A DNA stretch of 64,000 nucleotides from Burkholderiales bacterium (lineage in GTDB: Bacteria > Pseudomonadota > Gammaproteobacteria > Burkholderiales > Burkholderiaceae_C), in the NCBI GenBank assembly GCA_013044035.1, contig JABEVE010000016.1, forward strand, positions 62,001 through 126,000, in the 5' to 3' direction. The notes under the pieces are model-generated. The model was not told the DNA's origin. It saw nothing but the letters and a program-made list of their open reading frames with translations, and did not search any database. Made by a program: the position numbers and the translations under genes. Position 1 is the first letter of the stretch. Each line of letters starts with the position of its first letter. Below are positions 16,274-25,027 of this stretch, piece by piece.

Positions 16274-17125
16274 ATGAAACAGTTGAAGTACTACCTGACT
16301 GCGGCCTCGGCCCTGTGTGTCTCCACGGCTTTTGCTGATCAAAGCCTGACGGGCGGCCCGCAAGTCAACGGTATCGATTTCCAGCACCCCGTCACCAGCA
16401 TCGCGCGCGACGAGCGCGACCTCAACTACATGGTCATGCTCATCTGCCTGGCCATTGGCATCCTCGTCTTCGGAGTGATGTTCTATTCGGTGTTCAAGCA
16501 CCGCAAATCCAAGGGGGCAGTGGCGTCCCAATTCCACGAAAGCACCACGGTCGAAATCGCCTGGACCATCGTTCCGCTGCTGATCGTGATTGCCATGGTC
16601 ATCCCCGCGACCAAGACCGTAGTGGCGCAACAAAACGTCTCGGATTCCTACCTCACGATCAAGGTGACGGGTTATCAATGGAAGTGGGGCTACGACTATG
16701 TCGACGGTCCTGGCAAGGGCATCTCGTTTTACTCGACGCTGACGACGCCGATGTCGGAAATCTACGGTAATGCCCCCAAACCCAACAATTACCTCCTGGC
16801 TGTTGACCATGATCTGGTTGTGCCCGTCAACCAGAAGATCCGCATTCTCACCACCTCCATGGACGTCTTGCACGGTTGGTATGTGCCTTCGTTCGGGGTG
16901 CAAATGGACGCCATTCCCGGCTTCATCCGTGAAACCTGGTTCAAGGCTGATCAAGTGGGCACTTACTATGGCCAATGCGCACAGGTTTGCGGCAAGGGCC
17001 ATGCCTTCATGCCCATTGTGGTCAAGGTCGTATCGCTGCCGGACTACGCGGTATGGGTCAAAACTGAGCAAGCCAAGTTGAAGAAAGATGGCGGAACGCT
17101 AACACCGTCGGGCGCGACAAGTTAA
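16274..17125 (+). CDS. coxB: Cytochrome c oxidase subunit II
   Basis: Receives electrons from cytochrome c at the binuclear CuA centre on the periplasmic side. A signal peptide (LTAASALCVSTAFA) is followed by two membrane segments (about residues 52-74 and 96-117). The CuA-binding motif GQCAQVCGKGHAFMP carries the expected Cys, Cys, His and Met, with an upstream His in MDVLHGWYVPSFG. The aromatic electron-entry stretch GYQWKWGYDY is intact. The ATG at 16274 is preceded by AGGTGA; a GTG at 16262 would add four residues. There is no C-terminal cytochrome c domain, so this is the plain aa3-type subunit. It is the first structural gene of the cluster. Confidence 0.96.
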   Translation: MKQLKYYLTAASALCVSTAFADQSLTGGPQVNGIDFQHPVTSIARDERDLNYMVMLICLAIGILVFGVMFYSVFKHRKSKGAVASQFHESTTVEIAWTIVPLLIVIAMVIPATKTVVAQQNVSDSYLTIKVTGYQWKWGYDYVDGPGKGISFYSTLTTPMSEIYGNAPKPNNYLLAVDHDLVVPVNQKIRILTTSMDVLHGWYVPSFGVQMDAIPGFIRETWFKADQVGTYYGQCAQVCGKGHAFMPIVVKVVSLPDYAVWVKTEQAKLKKDGGTLTPSGATS

Positions 17126-17189
17126 GCGTCTCCTGATGTGACGGTTCGACTCAGTTACTAATCAATGTGTTTTTTGCCAGGAGTGCAGC

Positions 17190-18818
17190 ATGAGTGCAGT
17201 GCTTGATCCAGTCCATGCCCCAACCCACAGTGGGGATCATGCGCATGACCATCCTCACGGATGGCGCAGATGGGTGTTCTCCACCAACCACAAAGACATC
17301 GGCACGATGTATCTGGTGTTTGCTTTGTGGATGTTGTTCGAGGGCGGCATTCTGGCGATGGGTATCCGAGCTGAACTCTTCAAGCCCGGGATTCAGTTTC
17401 TGAATCCTCAGTTGTTCCTGTCGTTTTCGACGATGCATGGCATCATGATGATTTTCGGTGCTGTGATGCCTGCGATGGTGGGTTTCGCCAACTGGATGAT
17501 TCCGCTGCAGGTCGGTGCCCCCGACATGGCTTTCCCGCGACTCAACAATTTGAGTTTTTGGATGCTTATTCCTGCCGCTATTTTGCTCACATCATCGTTC
17601 TTCGTTCCCGGTGGGGCACCTGATGTCGGTTGGACACTCTATGCGCCACTGACCATCCAGCAGGGGATGGGTATGGATCTCGTGATTTTCGCGATTCACA
17701 TCATGGGCGCCTCGTCCATCATGGGTTCCATCAACATCATCGTCACCATCCTGAACATGCGCGCTCCGGGCATGACGTTGATGAAGATGCCGCTTTTTTC
17801 ATGGACATGGCTGATCACGGCGTATTTGCTGATTGCCATCATGCCGGTTTTGGCCGGGGCGGTCACCATGACCCTGACTGACCGTCACTTTGGGACCAGC
17901 TTCTTCAGTGCTGCCGGCGGCGGTGACCCCGTGCTTTACCAGCACCTGTTCTGGTTCTTCGGGCACCCCGAGGTTTACGTGATGATTCTGCCCGCCTTCG
18001 GCATCGTGAGTGCTGTCGTGCCGACTTTCGCTCGCAAACCATTGTTTGGCTACAGTTCGATGGTCTATGCATCGGCTTCGATTGCCATCCTCTCATTTAT
18101 CGTGTGGGCGCATCACATGTTCACCGCCGGCATGCCGGTCACGGGCCAGTTGTTCTTCATGTATGCCACCATGTTGATCGCAGTGCCTACGGGTGTCAAA
18201 GTGTTCAACTGGATTGCCACCATGTGGCGCGGGTCGATGACTTACGAAACCCCCATGCTTTGGGCCATTGGGTTCATTTTCGTCTTTACCTTTGGTGGTT
18301 TTTCCGGACTTGTGCTGGCGCTGGCGCCCATCGATACCTATGTGCACAACACCTATTACGTCGTCGCCCACTTTCACTACGTACTGGTTGCAGGCTCCCT
18401 GTTTGCCATTTTCATGGGCTATTACTACTGGTCGCCCAAATGGACGGGATTGATGTACAACGAAACAGCCGGCAAAATTCATTTCTGGGCGTCGATGATC
18501 ACCTTCAATGTGACCTTCTTCCCGCAGCATTTGCTTGGACTAGCTGGCATGGTGCGTCGTTACGCTGACTATCCTGTGCAGTTCACCGACTTCAATATGA
18601 TTTCCTCGATCGGCGCCTTCGGTTTCGGCCTGTCACAGGCTTACTTCCTGTTTGCCGTCGTGATTCCGATGTTCCGCGGTCAAGGCGATAAAGCGCCACA
18701 GCGTCCCTGGGACGGAGCGCATGGCTTGGAATGGGAAATTCCTTCACCGGCTCCTTTCCACACTTTTGAAACGCCCCCTAAGCTCGATGCCACTGCAACT
18801 AAAATCCTTGGTTACTGA
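17190..18818 (+). CDS. ctaD: Cytochrome c oxidase subunit I
   Basis: This is the catalytic 12-helix subunit (542 residues) that reduces oxygen at the heme a3-CuB site and pumps protons. The heme a ligand His is in [32 protein letters not shown] holds the CuB His and the cross-linked Tyr. [10 protein letters not shown] provides two more CuB ligands, and HFHYVLVAG binds both hemes. These features place it in the A-type heme-copper oxidases. An ATG with a weak AGGAG at 17179-17183 starts the gene. The small assembly-protein gene follows 22 bp later. Confidence 0.97.
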   Translation: MSAVLDPVHAPTHSGDHAHDHPHGWRRWVFSTNHKDIGTMYLVFALWMLFEGGILAMGIRAELFKPGIQFLNPQLFLSFSTMHGIMMIFGAVMPAMVGFANWMIPLQVGAPDMAFPRLNNLSFWMLIPAAILLTSSFFVPGGAPDVGWTLYAPLTIQQGMGMDLVIFAIHIMGASSIMGSINIIVTILNMRAPGMTLMKMPLFSWTWLITAYLLIAIMPVLAGAVTMTLTDRHFGTSFFSAAGGGDPVLYQHLFWFFGHPEVYVMILPAFGIVSAVVPTFARKPLFGYSSMVYASASIAILSFIVWAHHMFTAGMPVTGQLFFMYATMLIAVPTGVKVFNWIATMWRGSMTYETPMLWAIGFIFVFTFGGFSGLVLALAPIDTYVHNTYYVVAHFHYVLVAGSLFAIFMGYYYWSPKWTGLMYNETAGKIHFWASMITFNVTFFPQHLLGLAGMVRRYADYPVQFTDFNMISSIGAFGFGLSQAYFLFAVVIPMFRGQGDKAPQRPWDGAHGLEWEIPSPAPFHTFETPPKLDATATKILGY

Positions 18819-18840
18819 GAGCATTTGTGGGCGATCAACA

Positions 18841-18945
18841 ATGTCTTCTGAAAAAAACCACAAAAACCTGAGATTGGCACTCGTGCTGCTTAGTATCGTA
18901 GCCGTGCTTTTTCTTGGTTTTGTTTTTAAATGGTCATTTTTTTAA
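18841..18945 (+). CDS. Small single-span protein, cytochrome oxidase small assembly protein type
   Basis: This 34-residue protein (MSSEKNHKNLRLALVLLSIV, then hydrophobic to the C-terminus) has a short charged N-terminus and one membrane helix. Tiny genes of this type occur directly after ctaD in Burkholderiales and are annotated as cytochrome oxidase small assembly proteins. The position, 22 bp after ctaD, is exactly right. The usual next gene, ctaG (cox11), is missing here. The call rests on size, topology and context rather than on strong sequence motifs. Confidence 0.7.
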   Translation: MSSEKNHKNLRLALVLLSIVAVLFLGFVFKWSFF

Positions 18946-19013
18946 TATATACTTAAATATTATTAATTTGATTCAGCCTGCGTACGCAAAAATACACACT
19001 CAAGGCCGCGCAG

Positions 19014-19208
19014 TTGCGTAAATTTCTTTCGGCGTTCAAGGCTATTGCCTGGGCCTTTCTCGGCATTCGTAAATCCAGAGATCAAGAAGATGATTTTGCC
19101 AGACTTAATATTATTCATATAGTCATTGCTGGTTTGATTTCTGCGGCAATATTTATCGTCATACTCATCAGTATCGTACATTGGGTCGTATACAAATCGA
19201 ATCCATAA
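19014..19208 (+). CDS. DUF2970 small membrane protein
   Basis: This 64-residue protein has an amphipathic N-terminal segment (FKAIAWAFLGIRKS) and one membrane helix (VIAGLISAAIFIVILISIVH). The pattern matches DUF2970 proteins, which in Burkholderiales lie between ctaG and the subunit III gene. The start is probably TTG 19014 (RKFLSAFKAIAW); no ATG is available, and the frame is open only back to 18972. The upstream 70 bp is strikingly A+T-rich. Function unknown; linked to the oxidase by context. Confidence 0.72.
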   Translation: MRKFLSAFKAIAWAFLGIRKSRDQEDDFARLNIIHIVIAGLISAAIFIVILISIVHWVVYKSNP

Positions 19209-19224
19209 GGAAGAGGAAGGCAAT

Positions 19225-20085
19225 ATGTCCACACACGTGCAGCCCAAAGGCTATTTCCTGCCAGGCCCCTCGGCATATCCTGCCATGGCAGCAACTGGCG
19301 CGCTCACTATGGCGTTTGGTTTGACATTCTGGTTCAACGGCGTTCCTCACGGTGATCTGCTATTTTTTCTTGGCCTCTTCTTTTTCGTATTTACAAAATT
19401 TCGCTGGTTCGGGAAAACAATATCTGAAAGCGAGGCTGGCAAACATAATCTCGCAGTCGATACCTCCTTTCGTTGGAGTATGAGCTGGTTTATTTTCTCC
19501 GAGGTCATGTTTTTCGCCTCGTTTTTTGGCGCGCTCTACTATTCTCGCGTCTATTCATTGCCTGATCTTTCAGCTTTGCACAGCAAAATTCTCTGGCCAG
19601 CCTTCTCGGGGGCTTGGCCCAGTGTTGGACCGGCGGGACTGATTCCAAACATCAAGGAGGCCATGGATCCTTGGCCGATTCCGACAATCAACACGGCATT
19701 GCTACTCTCTTCGGGCCTGACGTTAACAATTTCCCACCACGCCCTGCGCGCAAGCCACCGGAAAAATGCAATTCTCTGGATGATGCTGACGTTGATACTG
19801 GGCTTTGCATTTTTATTGTGCCAAGCTTATGAATATCATCATGCCTATGAAGTTTTAGGTATCAAGCTATCTTCGGGAATTTATGGGTCGACCTTTTTTA
19901 TGCTGACTGGTTTTCACGGGTTCCATGTATTTTTGGGTGGAACCATGTTATCGGTTGTTCTGTTCCGCCTCATTCGCGGGGACTTCACCGCGGAGCATCA
20001 CTTTGGATTCGAAGCAGCCGCATGGTATTGGCACTTTGTCGACGTCGTCTGGTTGTTGCTTTACGTCTTGGTCTACTGGCTCTGA
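19225..20085 (+). CDS. ctaE: Cytochrome c oxidase subunit III
   Basis: This seven-helix subunit (286 residues) stabilises subunit I and proton uptake. Typical sequences are RWSMSWFIFSEVMFFASFFG, LTISHHALRASHRKNA, YEYHHAYEVLGIKLSSGIYG and the C-terminal WYWHFVDVVWLLLYVLVYWL. The N-terminal HVQPKGYFLPGPSAYP is usual for betaproteobacterial CtaE. It follows DUF2970 by 16 bp with an AGGAAG ribosome site. Base composition is visibly lower in G+C than in the flanking kilobases. A bidirectional terminator follows the stop codon. Confidence 0.96.
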   Translation: MSTHVQPKGYFLPGPSAYPAMAATGALTMAFGLTFWFNGVPHGDLLFFLGLFFFVFTKFRWFGKTISESEAGKHNLAVDTSFRWSMSWFIFSEVMFFASFFGALYYSRVYSLPDLSALHSKILWPAFSGAWPSVGPAGLIPNIKEAMDPWPIPTINTALLLSSGLTLTISHHALRASHRKNAILWMMLTLILGFAFLLCQAYEYHHAYEVLGIKLSSGIYGSTFFMLTGFHGFHVFLGGTMLSVVLFRLIRGDFTAEHHFGFEAAAWYWHFVDVVWLLLYVLVYWL

Positions 20086-20102
20086 ATCCATTCCTCATCT
20101 AG

Positions 20103-20131
20103 AAAAAACGCCGCAGTAAGCGGCGTTTTTT
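20103..20131. terminator. Bidirectional Rho-independent terminator after ctaE
   Basis: The arms AAAAAACGCCGC (20103-20114) and GCGGCGTTTTTT (20120-20131) are perfectly complementary around a five-base loop. A-run and T-run flank the GC stem, so it can stop transcription of ctaE on the plus strand and of the DUF2909 gene on the minus strand. Confidence 0.9.
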
Positions 20132-20153
20132 CATCAGGTTCAACTCTGCGAAT

Positions 20154-20366
20154 TTAGGGACCGGAAACTGGGAAATCCGCAGGATGAATCCAGCCCATTT
20201 TGTAACTGATGATGATGAAGAGGAACAGCAAAATGGAAAAGCCGATCCTGAATGTCAGTGCATTGACGGCGCGATTGGTTTTGCCTTTATCTTTCATGAC
20301 GAAATACAAGCCAGAAAAAAGACTGACTAGAATCAGAATAAAGGCGATGATGATGACAATTTGCAA
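20154..20366 (-). CDS. DUF2909 twin-transmembrane protein
   Basis: This 70-residue protein has two membrane helices (IVIIIAFILILVSLFSGLYF and GFSILLFLFIIISYKMGW) joined by a basic loop (KDKGKTNRAVNALTFR). This is the DUF2909 pattern, a small protein usually encoded on the opposite strand beside SURF1 in Burkholderiales. An AAGGAG ribosome site lies just upstream. It shares the terminator at 20103-20131 with ctaE and is divergent from SURF1. Function unknown. Confidence 0.82.
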   Translation of the reverse strand: MQIVIIIAFILILVSLFSGLYFVMKDKGKTNRAVNALTFRIGFSILLFLFIIISYKMGWIHPADFPVSGP

Positions 20367-20386
20367 GTTGAACTCCTTCGTCTGAT

Positions 20387-21175
20387 TTGATCACTGTGTC
20401 GATTCTTCCGCCTTTGAAATCGCCAGCATCTAATCCCCTGCTCAAGGCGCGGGAAATCGTGACGTTGATTTTTGCGCTTGCTTTGATTCTGGTGACGGCC
20501 TTGCTGGGGGGGTGGCAACTTGATCGAGCTGAGTACAAGAAGGCTTTGACGGCCCGCATTGCAGAGCGCATGCAAGCACCCCCGTTGATTCAAGCTGGAG
20601 ACGCACTTGATTTTAAACCCAATGAGTGGCGCCACGTCATAGCCTATGGTGAATATTCCGCGGACTGGACCGTCTATTTGCAAAATCGCCAGCACAATGA
20701 TCAGCCTGGATTTTGGGTTCTGACGCCATTACATATCGTGGGAAGTCAGACTTACATCATGGTGATGCGCGGCTGGGTTCCACGTAATTTCGACGCCATC
20801 GATTTGTTACCCAAAGTGAAGACGCCGCGGAAGATAACGCAAGTCGACGGACGTCTAGCCCCTGCCCCCTCACAGTGGTTTTCTTTTGCGCCCGACCCGC
20901 CTGGCGCGGTGATTCGTCAAAATATCGAACTTACCCAATTTGCAAAGTATCACAATATCAAAATGCTGCCCTACGTGATTCAAGAAATGGGCGTTGAAAA
21001 GGATGGTCTTGTGCGGAGTTGGCCACAGCCCGATGTCGGCATGTACACCAATTATGGATATGCTTTTCAATGGTATTCCATGACGGCGCTGGGCTTGGGC
21101 CTTACCATTTATTTTCTGGGAAAGCGTGTCCGAGATCGATCCAGAACGTTAAGGCACAAGGAGTTGCATTCGTGA
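20387..21175 (+). CDS. SURF1-family oxidase assembly protein
   Basis: SURF1 helps heme a insertion into subunit I. The 262-residue protein has one membrane helix near each end (IVTLIFALALILVTALLGGW and MTALGLGLTIYFLG) with a periplasmic domain between. Typical motifs are LGGWQLDRAEYK, VYLQNRQHNDQPGFWVLTPL and VMRGWVPR. No ATG lies near the expected N-terminus; TTG 20387 or GTG 20396 is the probable start. Its stop overlaps the GTG of the next gene, so the assembly genes are translationally coupled. Confidence 0.9.
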   Translation: MITVSILPPLKSPASNPLLKAREIVTLIFALALILVTALLGGWQLDRAEYKKALTARIAERMQAPPLIQAGDALDFKPNEWRHVIAYGEYSADWTVYLQNRQHNDQPGFWVLTPLHIVGSQTYIMVMRGWVPRNFDAIDLLPKVKTPRKITQVDGRLAPAPSQWFSFAPDPPGAVIRQNIELTQFAKYHNIKMLPYVIQEMGVEKDGLVRSWPQPDVGMYTNYGYAFQWYSMTALGLGLTIYFLGKRVRDRSRTLRHKELHS

Positions 21176-21822
21176 GCGAAAACTCGACCAGTGCCGACCC
21201 AATGCGCCCTAGGGAAGAAAAGTCGCGCCAGCGGAGCATGCTCACGTTCTGGCTGGTGGTGTTGGTCACCGCCGCGCCGTTCGTTGCAAGCACTTTTTTC
21301 TTCTTCGTCATCAAACCCCAAGGCAAACCGCCCTATGGGGAGCTGATTCAGCCTCAGCGGCCGGTCCCGCAACTTCAACTCACAACTTTGACTGGCGAGT
21401 CGGTCGATCTTCGCCGATACAACGGTTACTGGTTGATGATCGTCGCTGGAGCGGCGGCATGTGACAAGTCCTGCCAATCACTGCTCTACGATATTCGGCA
21501 ATTTTTCATCGCGGCCGGAGATGACCGTTATCGCGTTGCTCGCATCTGGCTGGTGACGGATTCCGGCCCCGTCAATCCTGGCGTGTTCGAGCCCGCCCAA
21601 GGCACCGTCATCCTGCGTGCGCAGCCCGATCAACTCAAGCAGTGGCTGCCGCTTGCCCCTGGTGAGCATCTTGAGGGACCGATCTGGTTGGTCGACCCGC
21701 TTGGAAACTTGATGATGCGGTTTCCCTCCAACCCGAACCCATTGAAAACCTTGTCCGTTTTCAAGAAATTGCTCTACAACACAGCAGGGTGGAAAGCCAA
21801 GCATCTGGAGCCCTTGCCGTGA
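21172..21822 (+). CDS. Membrane-anchored thioredoxin-fold protein with CxxxC, SCO-like
   Basis: This 216-residue protein starts with GTG 21172, overlapping the SURF1 stop, with AAGGAG upstream. One N-terminal membrane helix (LVVLVTAAPFVASTFFFFVI) is followed by a periplasmic domain. GYWLMIVAGAAACDKSCQSL holds a CxxxC, as in the copper site of Sco1, and IWLVDPLGNLMMRFP resembles the later part of Sco proteins. Family members in Burkholderiales are usually called cytochrome oxidase transmembrane proteins. Since no classical sco and no cox11 lie in this cluster, it is the only visible candidate copper or thiol chaperone. Copper binding is inferred. Confidence 0.65.
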   Translation: MSENSTSADPMRPREEKSRQRSMLTFWLVVLVTAAPFVASTFFFFVIKPQGKPPYGELIQPQRPVPQLQLTTLTGESVDLRRYNGYWLMIVAGAAACDKSCQSLLYDIRQFFIAAGDDRYRVARIWLVTDSGPVNPGVFEPAQGTVILRAQPDQLKQWLPLAPGEHLEGPIWLVDPLGNLMMRFPSNPNPLKTLSVFKKLLYNTAGWKAKHLEPLP

Positions 21823-23006
21823 GCACAACACTGAACACCATGATCAATCTGTCCACGGCCGTGCCTACCGTTTGGTCCTTCTCACTGCACTGGTTGCAGG
21901 CTGGTATGTGGGTGGCCGGGTTGATCCTGATCCTGTGGGCGGCTTTTCGCATGCGCTGGCCCAAGCTTGTCGCACTGTTGGTATTTCTCACCATGGACCT
22001 GGTGATGTTCGGTGCTTTCGTGCGCCTGACCAACTCTGGCCTCGGCTGCCCGGACTGGCCAGGCTGCTATGCCCATTTCACACCTGCACAGGCGCATCAC
22101 CAAATCAATGAAGCCGTGGCCGAGCAGGGCGGTACGCAAGGCAATGTCAGTCCATTCAAGGCCTGGATCGAGATGATCCACCGTTACGTGGCCACCATCA
22201 TCGGCACGCTCATCTTGGCCATGGCCATTCGTGCAAGCTGGGCGCGCAAGCATGGCAAACAGATTGCGCTGGGCTTGCCGTACTTGTTGCTGGGCTGGGT
22301 CATTTTGCAGGGGTTGTTCGGCGCTTGGACTGTCACGCTGCTCCTCACGCCGCTGATTGTCACTCTGCATCTGATGGGGGGCATCATCCTTTTGATGCTT
22401 GCAGTCTGGTTCTGGATGAGGAATCGACCTGATCTGCCGAAGGTTTCCACCACTGTTCTTACACAGGTCTTAGTGTGGGCTGCGATGTTGGCGATGCTCT
22501 GGCAAATTTTCCTCGGTGGATGGGTCAGCACCAACTACGCAGCCTTGGCCTGCACCGGTTTTCCGACCTGCAACGGCAGTTTCCAGCCTGATGCCAATTG
22601 GGCGGAGGGCTTTACCTTTTGGCGCAACCTGGGGGAGAACCCCAACGGCTCGGCCATCTCCTTGCAGGCGCTGGTCGCAATCCAGTGGGGTCACCGATTG
22701 TTCGCTGCCCTGACAGCCATCATCGTGCTCGGAGCCACTTGGAATATGAGTCGCTACCGCGAATTGCGCAAGCTGGCCCTGTGGATTTCTGGCCTGTTGT
22801 TTGCACAGATTACCCTAGGCGCCAGTGTGGTGATTTTTGCCCATCCTTTGGGTTTGGCTGTCGGTCATAACGGTGTTGCAGCCTTGATGATGCTGATGTT
22901 GACAATCGCGGCTTATCGGGTGAGTCATCTCGAATCGCGCAGGCTCGTCGGTGACGATGCTGCGCTTGTTCCCGTCACGCTTCAACGCGCACAGGCCAAA
23001 CCATGA
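21819..23006 (+). CDS. ctaA: Heme A synthase (CtaA/Cox15)
   Basis: Oxidises heme O to heme A for the aa3 oxidase. This integral membrane protein has about eight helices and 395 residues from GTG 21819, which overlaps the preceding stop. The extracytoplasmic Cys pairs [12 protein letters not shown] and [11 protein letters not shown] are both present. Heme-ligand His residues lie in [14 protein letters not shown] and [13 protein letters not shown]. The two halves are internal repeats, as expected. An in-frame ATG at 21789 overlaps the previous gene further and is less likely. It is coupled to ctaB by an ATGA overlap. Confidence 0.93.
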   Translation: MSTTLNTMINLSTAVPTVWSFSLHWLQAGMWVAGLILILWAAFRMRWPKLVALLVFLTMDLVMFGAFVRLTNSGLGCPDWPGCYAHFTPAQAHHQINEAVAEQGGTQGNVSPFKAWIEMIHRYVATIIGTLILAMAIRASWARKHGKQIALGLPYLLLGWVILQGLFGAWTVTLLLTPLIVTLHLMGGIILLMLAVWFWMRNRPDLPKVSTTVLTQVLVWAAMLAMLWQIFLGGWVSTNYAALACTGFPTCNGSFQPDANWAEGFTFWRNLGENPNGSAISLQALVAIQWGHRLFAALTAIIVLGATWNMSRYRELRKLALWISGLLFAQITLGASVVIFAHPLGLAVGHNGVAALMMLMLTIAAYRVSHLESRRLVGDDAALVPVTLQRAQAKP

Positions 23007-23902
23007 AGAGCTCTACCTTGCCTCGCCCTCCCGGGCTGCTCCACTCCATCAAGCAACTCTACGCCCTGACCAAGCCGCGCGTGGTGCAGCTCATCGTTTT
23101 TTGTGCCGTGATTGGCATGTTTCTGGCTGTTCCTGGCTTGCCCGCGTGGAGGCCCCTCGTCTTCGGGACCTTGGGTATCTGGCTGGTCGCCAGCGCAGCG
23201 GCGGCATTCAATTGCCTGGTGGAACAGAAGATCGACGCGGTGATGCGCAGAACATCCTGGCGCCCATCCGCGACAGGTGAATTGGGCACATCATCCATCA
23301 TTGTCTTTTCCGGCGTTTTGTGCGCGGGGGGAATGCTGCTGCTCTACACCCAGGTGAACCCTTTGACGATGTGGCTGACCTTCGGCACCTTTATTGGTTA
23401 CGCCGTTGTCTACACGGTGTTGCTCAAACCGGCGACACCGCAGAACATTGTCATCGGTGGAGCCTCTGGAGCCATGCCGCCCGTGCTGGGTTGGGCGGCG
23501 ATGACCAACGGCATCTCGGCGCAGGCGCTCATCTTGTTCCTCATCATTTTTCTGTGGACGCCGCCGCATTTTTGGGCTTTGGCCTTGTACCGAACTGACG
23601 ATTACAAAAAATCTGGGTTGCCGATGTTGCCGGTGACGCATGGGTCCGAATACACCAGGCTTCAGGTCTTGCTCTACACCCTGGTGCTCACGGCCGTATC
23701 GCTCATGCCGTTTGCCATGCATATGAGCGGGCTGGTCTATGCCATTGCCGCTGTGGTGCTCGACACCATTTTCATCGCCTACGCCTGGGAGCTCAAGCAG
23801 CGCTACAGCGATATGCTCGCGCGCAAGACATTTCGCTACTCCATCGTCTACCTGTCCTTGTTGTTCGCAGCCATGCTGCTGGACCACTACATCACGATTT
23901 GA
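23003..23902 (+). CDS. ctaB: Protoheme IX farnesyltransferase (heme O synthase)
   Basis: This UbiA-family prenyltransferase adds farnesyl to heme B, giving heme O for CtaA. It has 299 residues and many membrane helices. The first Asp-rich prenyl-binding motif reads [15 protein letters not shown], with Glu where an Asp is common. The second region is [20 protein letters not shown]. An N-terminal [14 protein letters not shown] is typical. It starts inside the ctaA stop (ATGA). A sco gene often follows in relatives; here gluQ follows after a 130-bp gap. Confidence 0.94.
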   Translation: MKSSTLPRPPGLLHSIKQLYALTKPRVVQLIVFCAVIGMFLAVPGLPAWRPLVFGTLGIWLVASAAAAFNCLVEQKIDAVMRRTSWRPSATGELGTSSIIVFSGVLCAGGMLLLYTQVNPLTMWLTFGTFIGYAVVYTVLLKPATPQNIVIGGASGAMPPVLGWAAMTNGISAQALILFLIIFLWTPPHFWALALYRTDDYKKSGLPMLPVTHGSEYTRLQVLLYTLVLTAVSLMPFAMHMSGLVYAIAAVVLDTIFIAYAWELKQRYSDMLARKTFRYSIVYLSLLFAAMLLDHYITI

Positions 23903-23932
23903 TTCCGGCAACGCATGCCGCGCCGGCAGCTG

Positions 23933-23953
23933 AGCCGCCGATTTTCGGCGGCT
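23933..23953. terminator. Hairpin downstream of ctaB
   Basis: Perfect 9-bp arms AGCCGCCGA (23933-23941) and TCGGCGGCT (23945-23953) surround a TTT loop, 30 bp after the ctaB stop. No T-run follows. It probably marks the end of the oxidase assembly operon. Confidence 0.4.
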
Positions 23954-24033
23954 GCATCTCGGGCCTGCTGGGTCGGCGCGCCAACATCGTGTCGTCCGGT
24001 GCCTCGGATGACGCGGTCGAATTCTAGGCTGCG

Positions 24034-24897
24034 ATGAGCTATACCGGCCGTTTTGCACCCTCGCCCACAGGTCTTTTGCATGCCGGATCCTTGCTGGCCG
24101 CGCTGGCGTCCTGGCTGGATGCGCGCTCGCATGGCGGTCGTTGGCTGGTCCGCATCGAAGATGTCGACCAGTCCCGTTGCAAACCAGGGGCTGGTCGTGA
24201 GATCTTGCGGCAGCTTGCCGGCTGCGGCTTGATCCCGGATGCGCCAGTGTGGTGGCAATCACAACGCGGGACAGCGTACCAATCGGCGCTCGACAGCTTG
24301 TTGGTGAAAAACAAAGCCTATGCCTGCGCCTGCTCGAAACGCGAGATCGACCAAGTCTTGCGGTCTCGGGGACTGATGCCTCAGCGAGGGGAGGAGCGTC
24401 TGTATCCCGGCACTTGCAGGGAGGGGCTCGGCGGTCGTCGACCGAGAGCTTGGCGCTTACGCGTGCCCGCGGCGACCGGGGCACGAGTGCAATGGGAAGA
24501 CAGGCGCCTCGGTGTTCAAACACAGCAGGTCGATCAGACCGTGGGTGATTTCCTGCTCAAGCGTGCCGACGGGCCGTGGGCTTACCAATTGGCCGTCGTG
24601 GTGGACGACGCGGCCCAGGGGGTCAGTCACGTGGTCCGCGGCGAAGACATCGCTGACTCCACCGCGCGGCAAATTCTCTTGCAACGCGCCTTGGAACTAC
24701 CCACTCCGAGCTATCGCCATATCGGCTTGTTGCGCGATGCCGAGGGCCGCAAGTTGTCCAAGCAAAACGGCGCAGAAAGCATCGTGCCTGGCCTCGCGGC
24801 GGTCTCGCACTCCATCCAAAGCCTGGGACTGAACCCAAGGGGAAAAACGCTGGGAGAGTTGCTGGAAAACGCGACGAACCAGTGGCTCGATGTCTAG
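24034..24897 (+). CDS. gluQ: Glutamyl-Q tRNA(Asp) synthetase
   Basis: This truncated glutamyl-tRNA synthetase paralogue attaches glutamate to queuosine in tRNA-Asp. At 287 residues it has only the catalytic core and lacks the anticodon-binding domain. The HIGH-like motif is in [20 protein letters not shown]. Zinc ligands are seen in YACACSKRE and LYPGTCREG. The KMSKS-like element is [12 protein letters not shown]. The start ATG lies 130 bp after ctaB. It converges on rhlE. Confidence 0.93.
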   Translation: MSYTGRFAPSPTGLLHAGSLLAALASWLDARSHGGRWLVRIEDVDQSRCKPGAGREILRQLAGCGLIPDAPVWWQSQRGTAYQSALDSLLVKNKAYACACSKREIDQVLRSRGLMPQRGEERLYPGTCREGLGGRRPRAWRLRVPAATGARVQWEDRRLGVQTQQVDQTVGDFLLKRADGPWAYQLAVVVDDAAQGVSHVVRGEDIADSTARQILLQRALELPTPSYRHIGLLRDAEGRKLSKQNGAESIVPGLAAVSHSIQSLGLNPRGKTLGELLENATNQWLDV

Positions 24898-25027
24898 TAC
24901 CGGGTCGGCATCCGGTCAATTCATGCGGTGCTGGCGATGTTGGGACGGACACCACACGACGAACATCCCGAAAGGACGCAACCTGGGCTGGCCTGCAAGG
25001 CAGATCAAGATGCGCCGCTCGTGTGCC

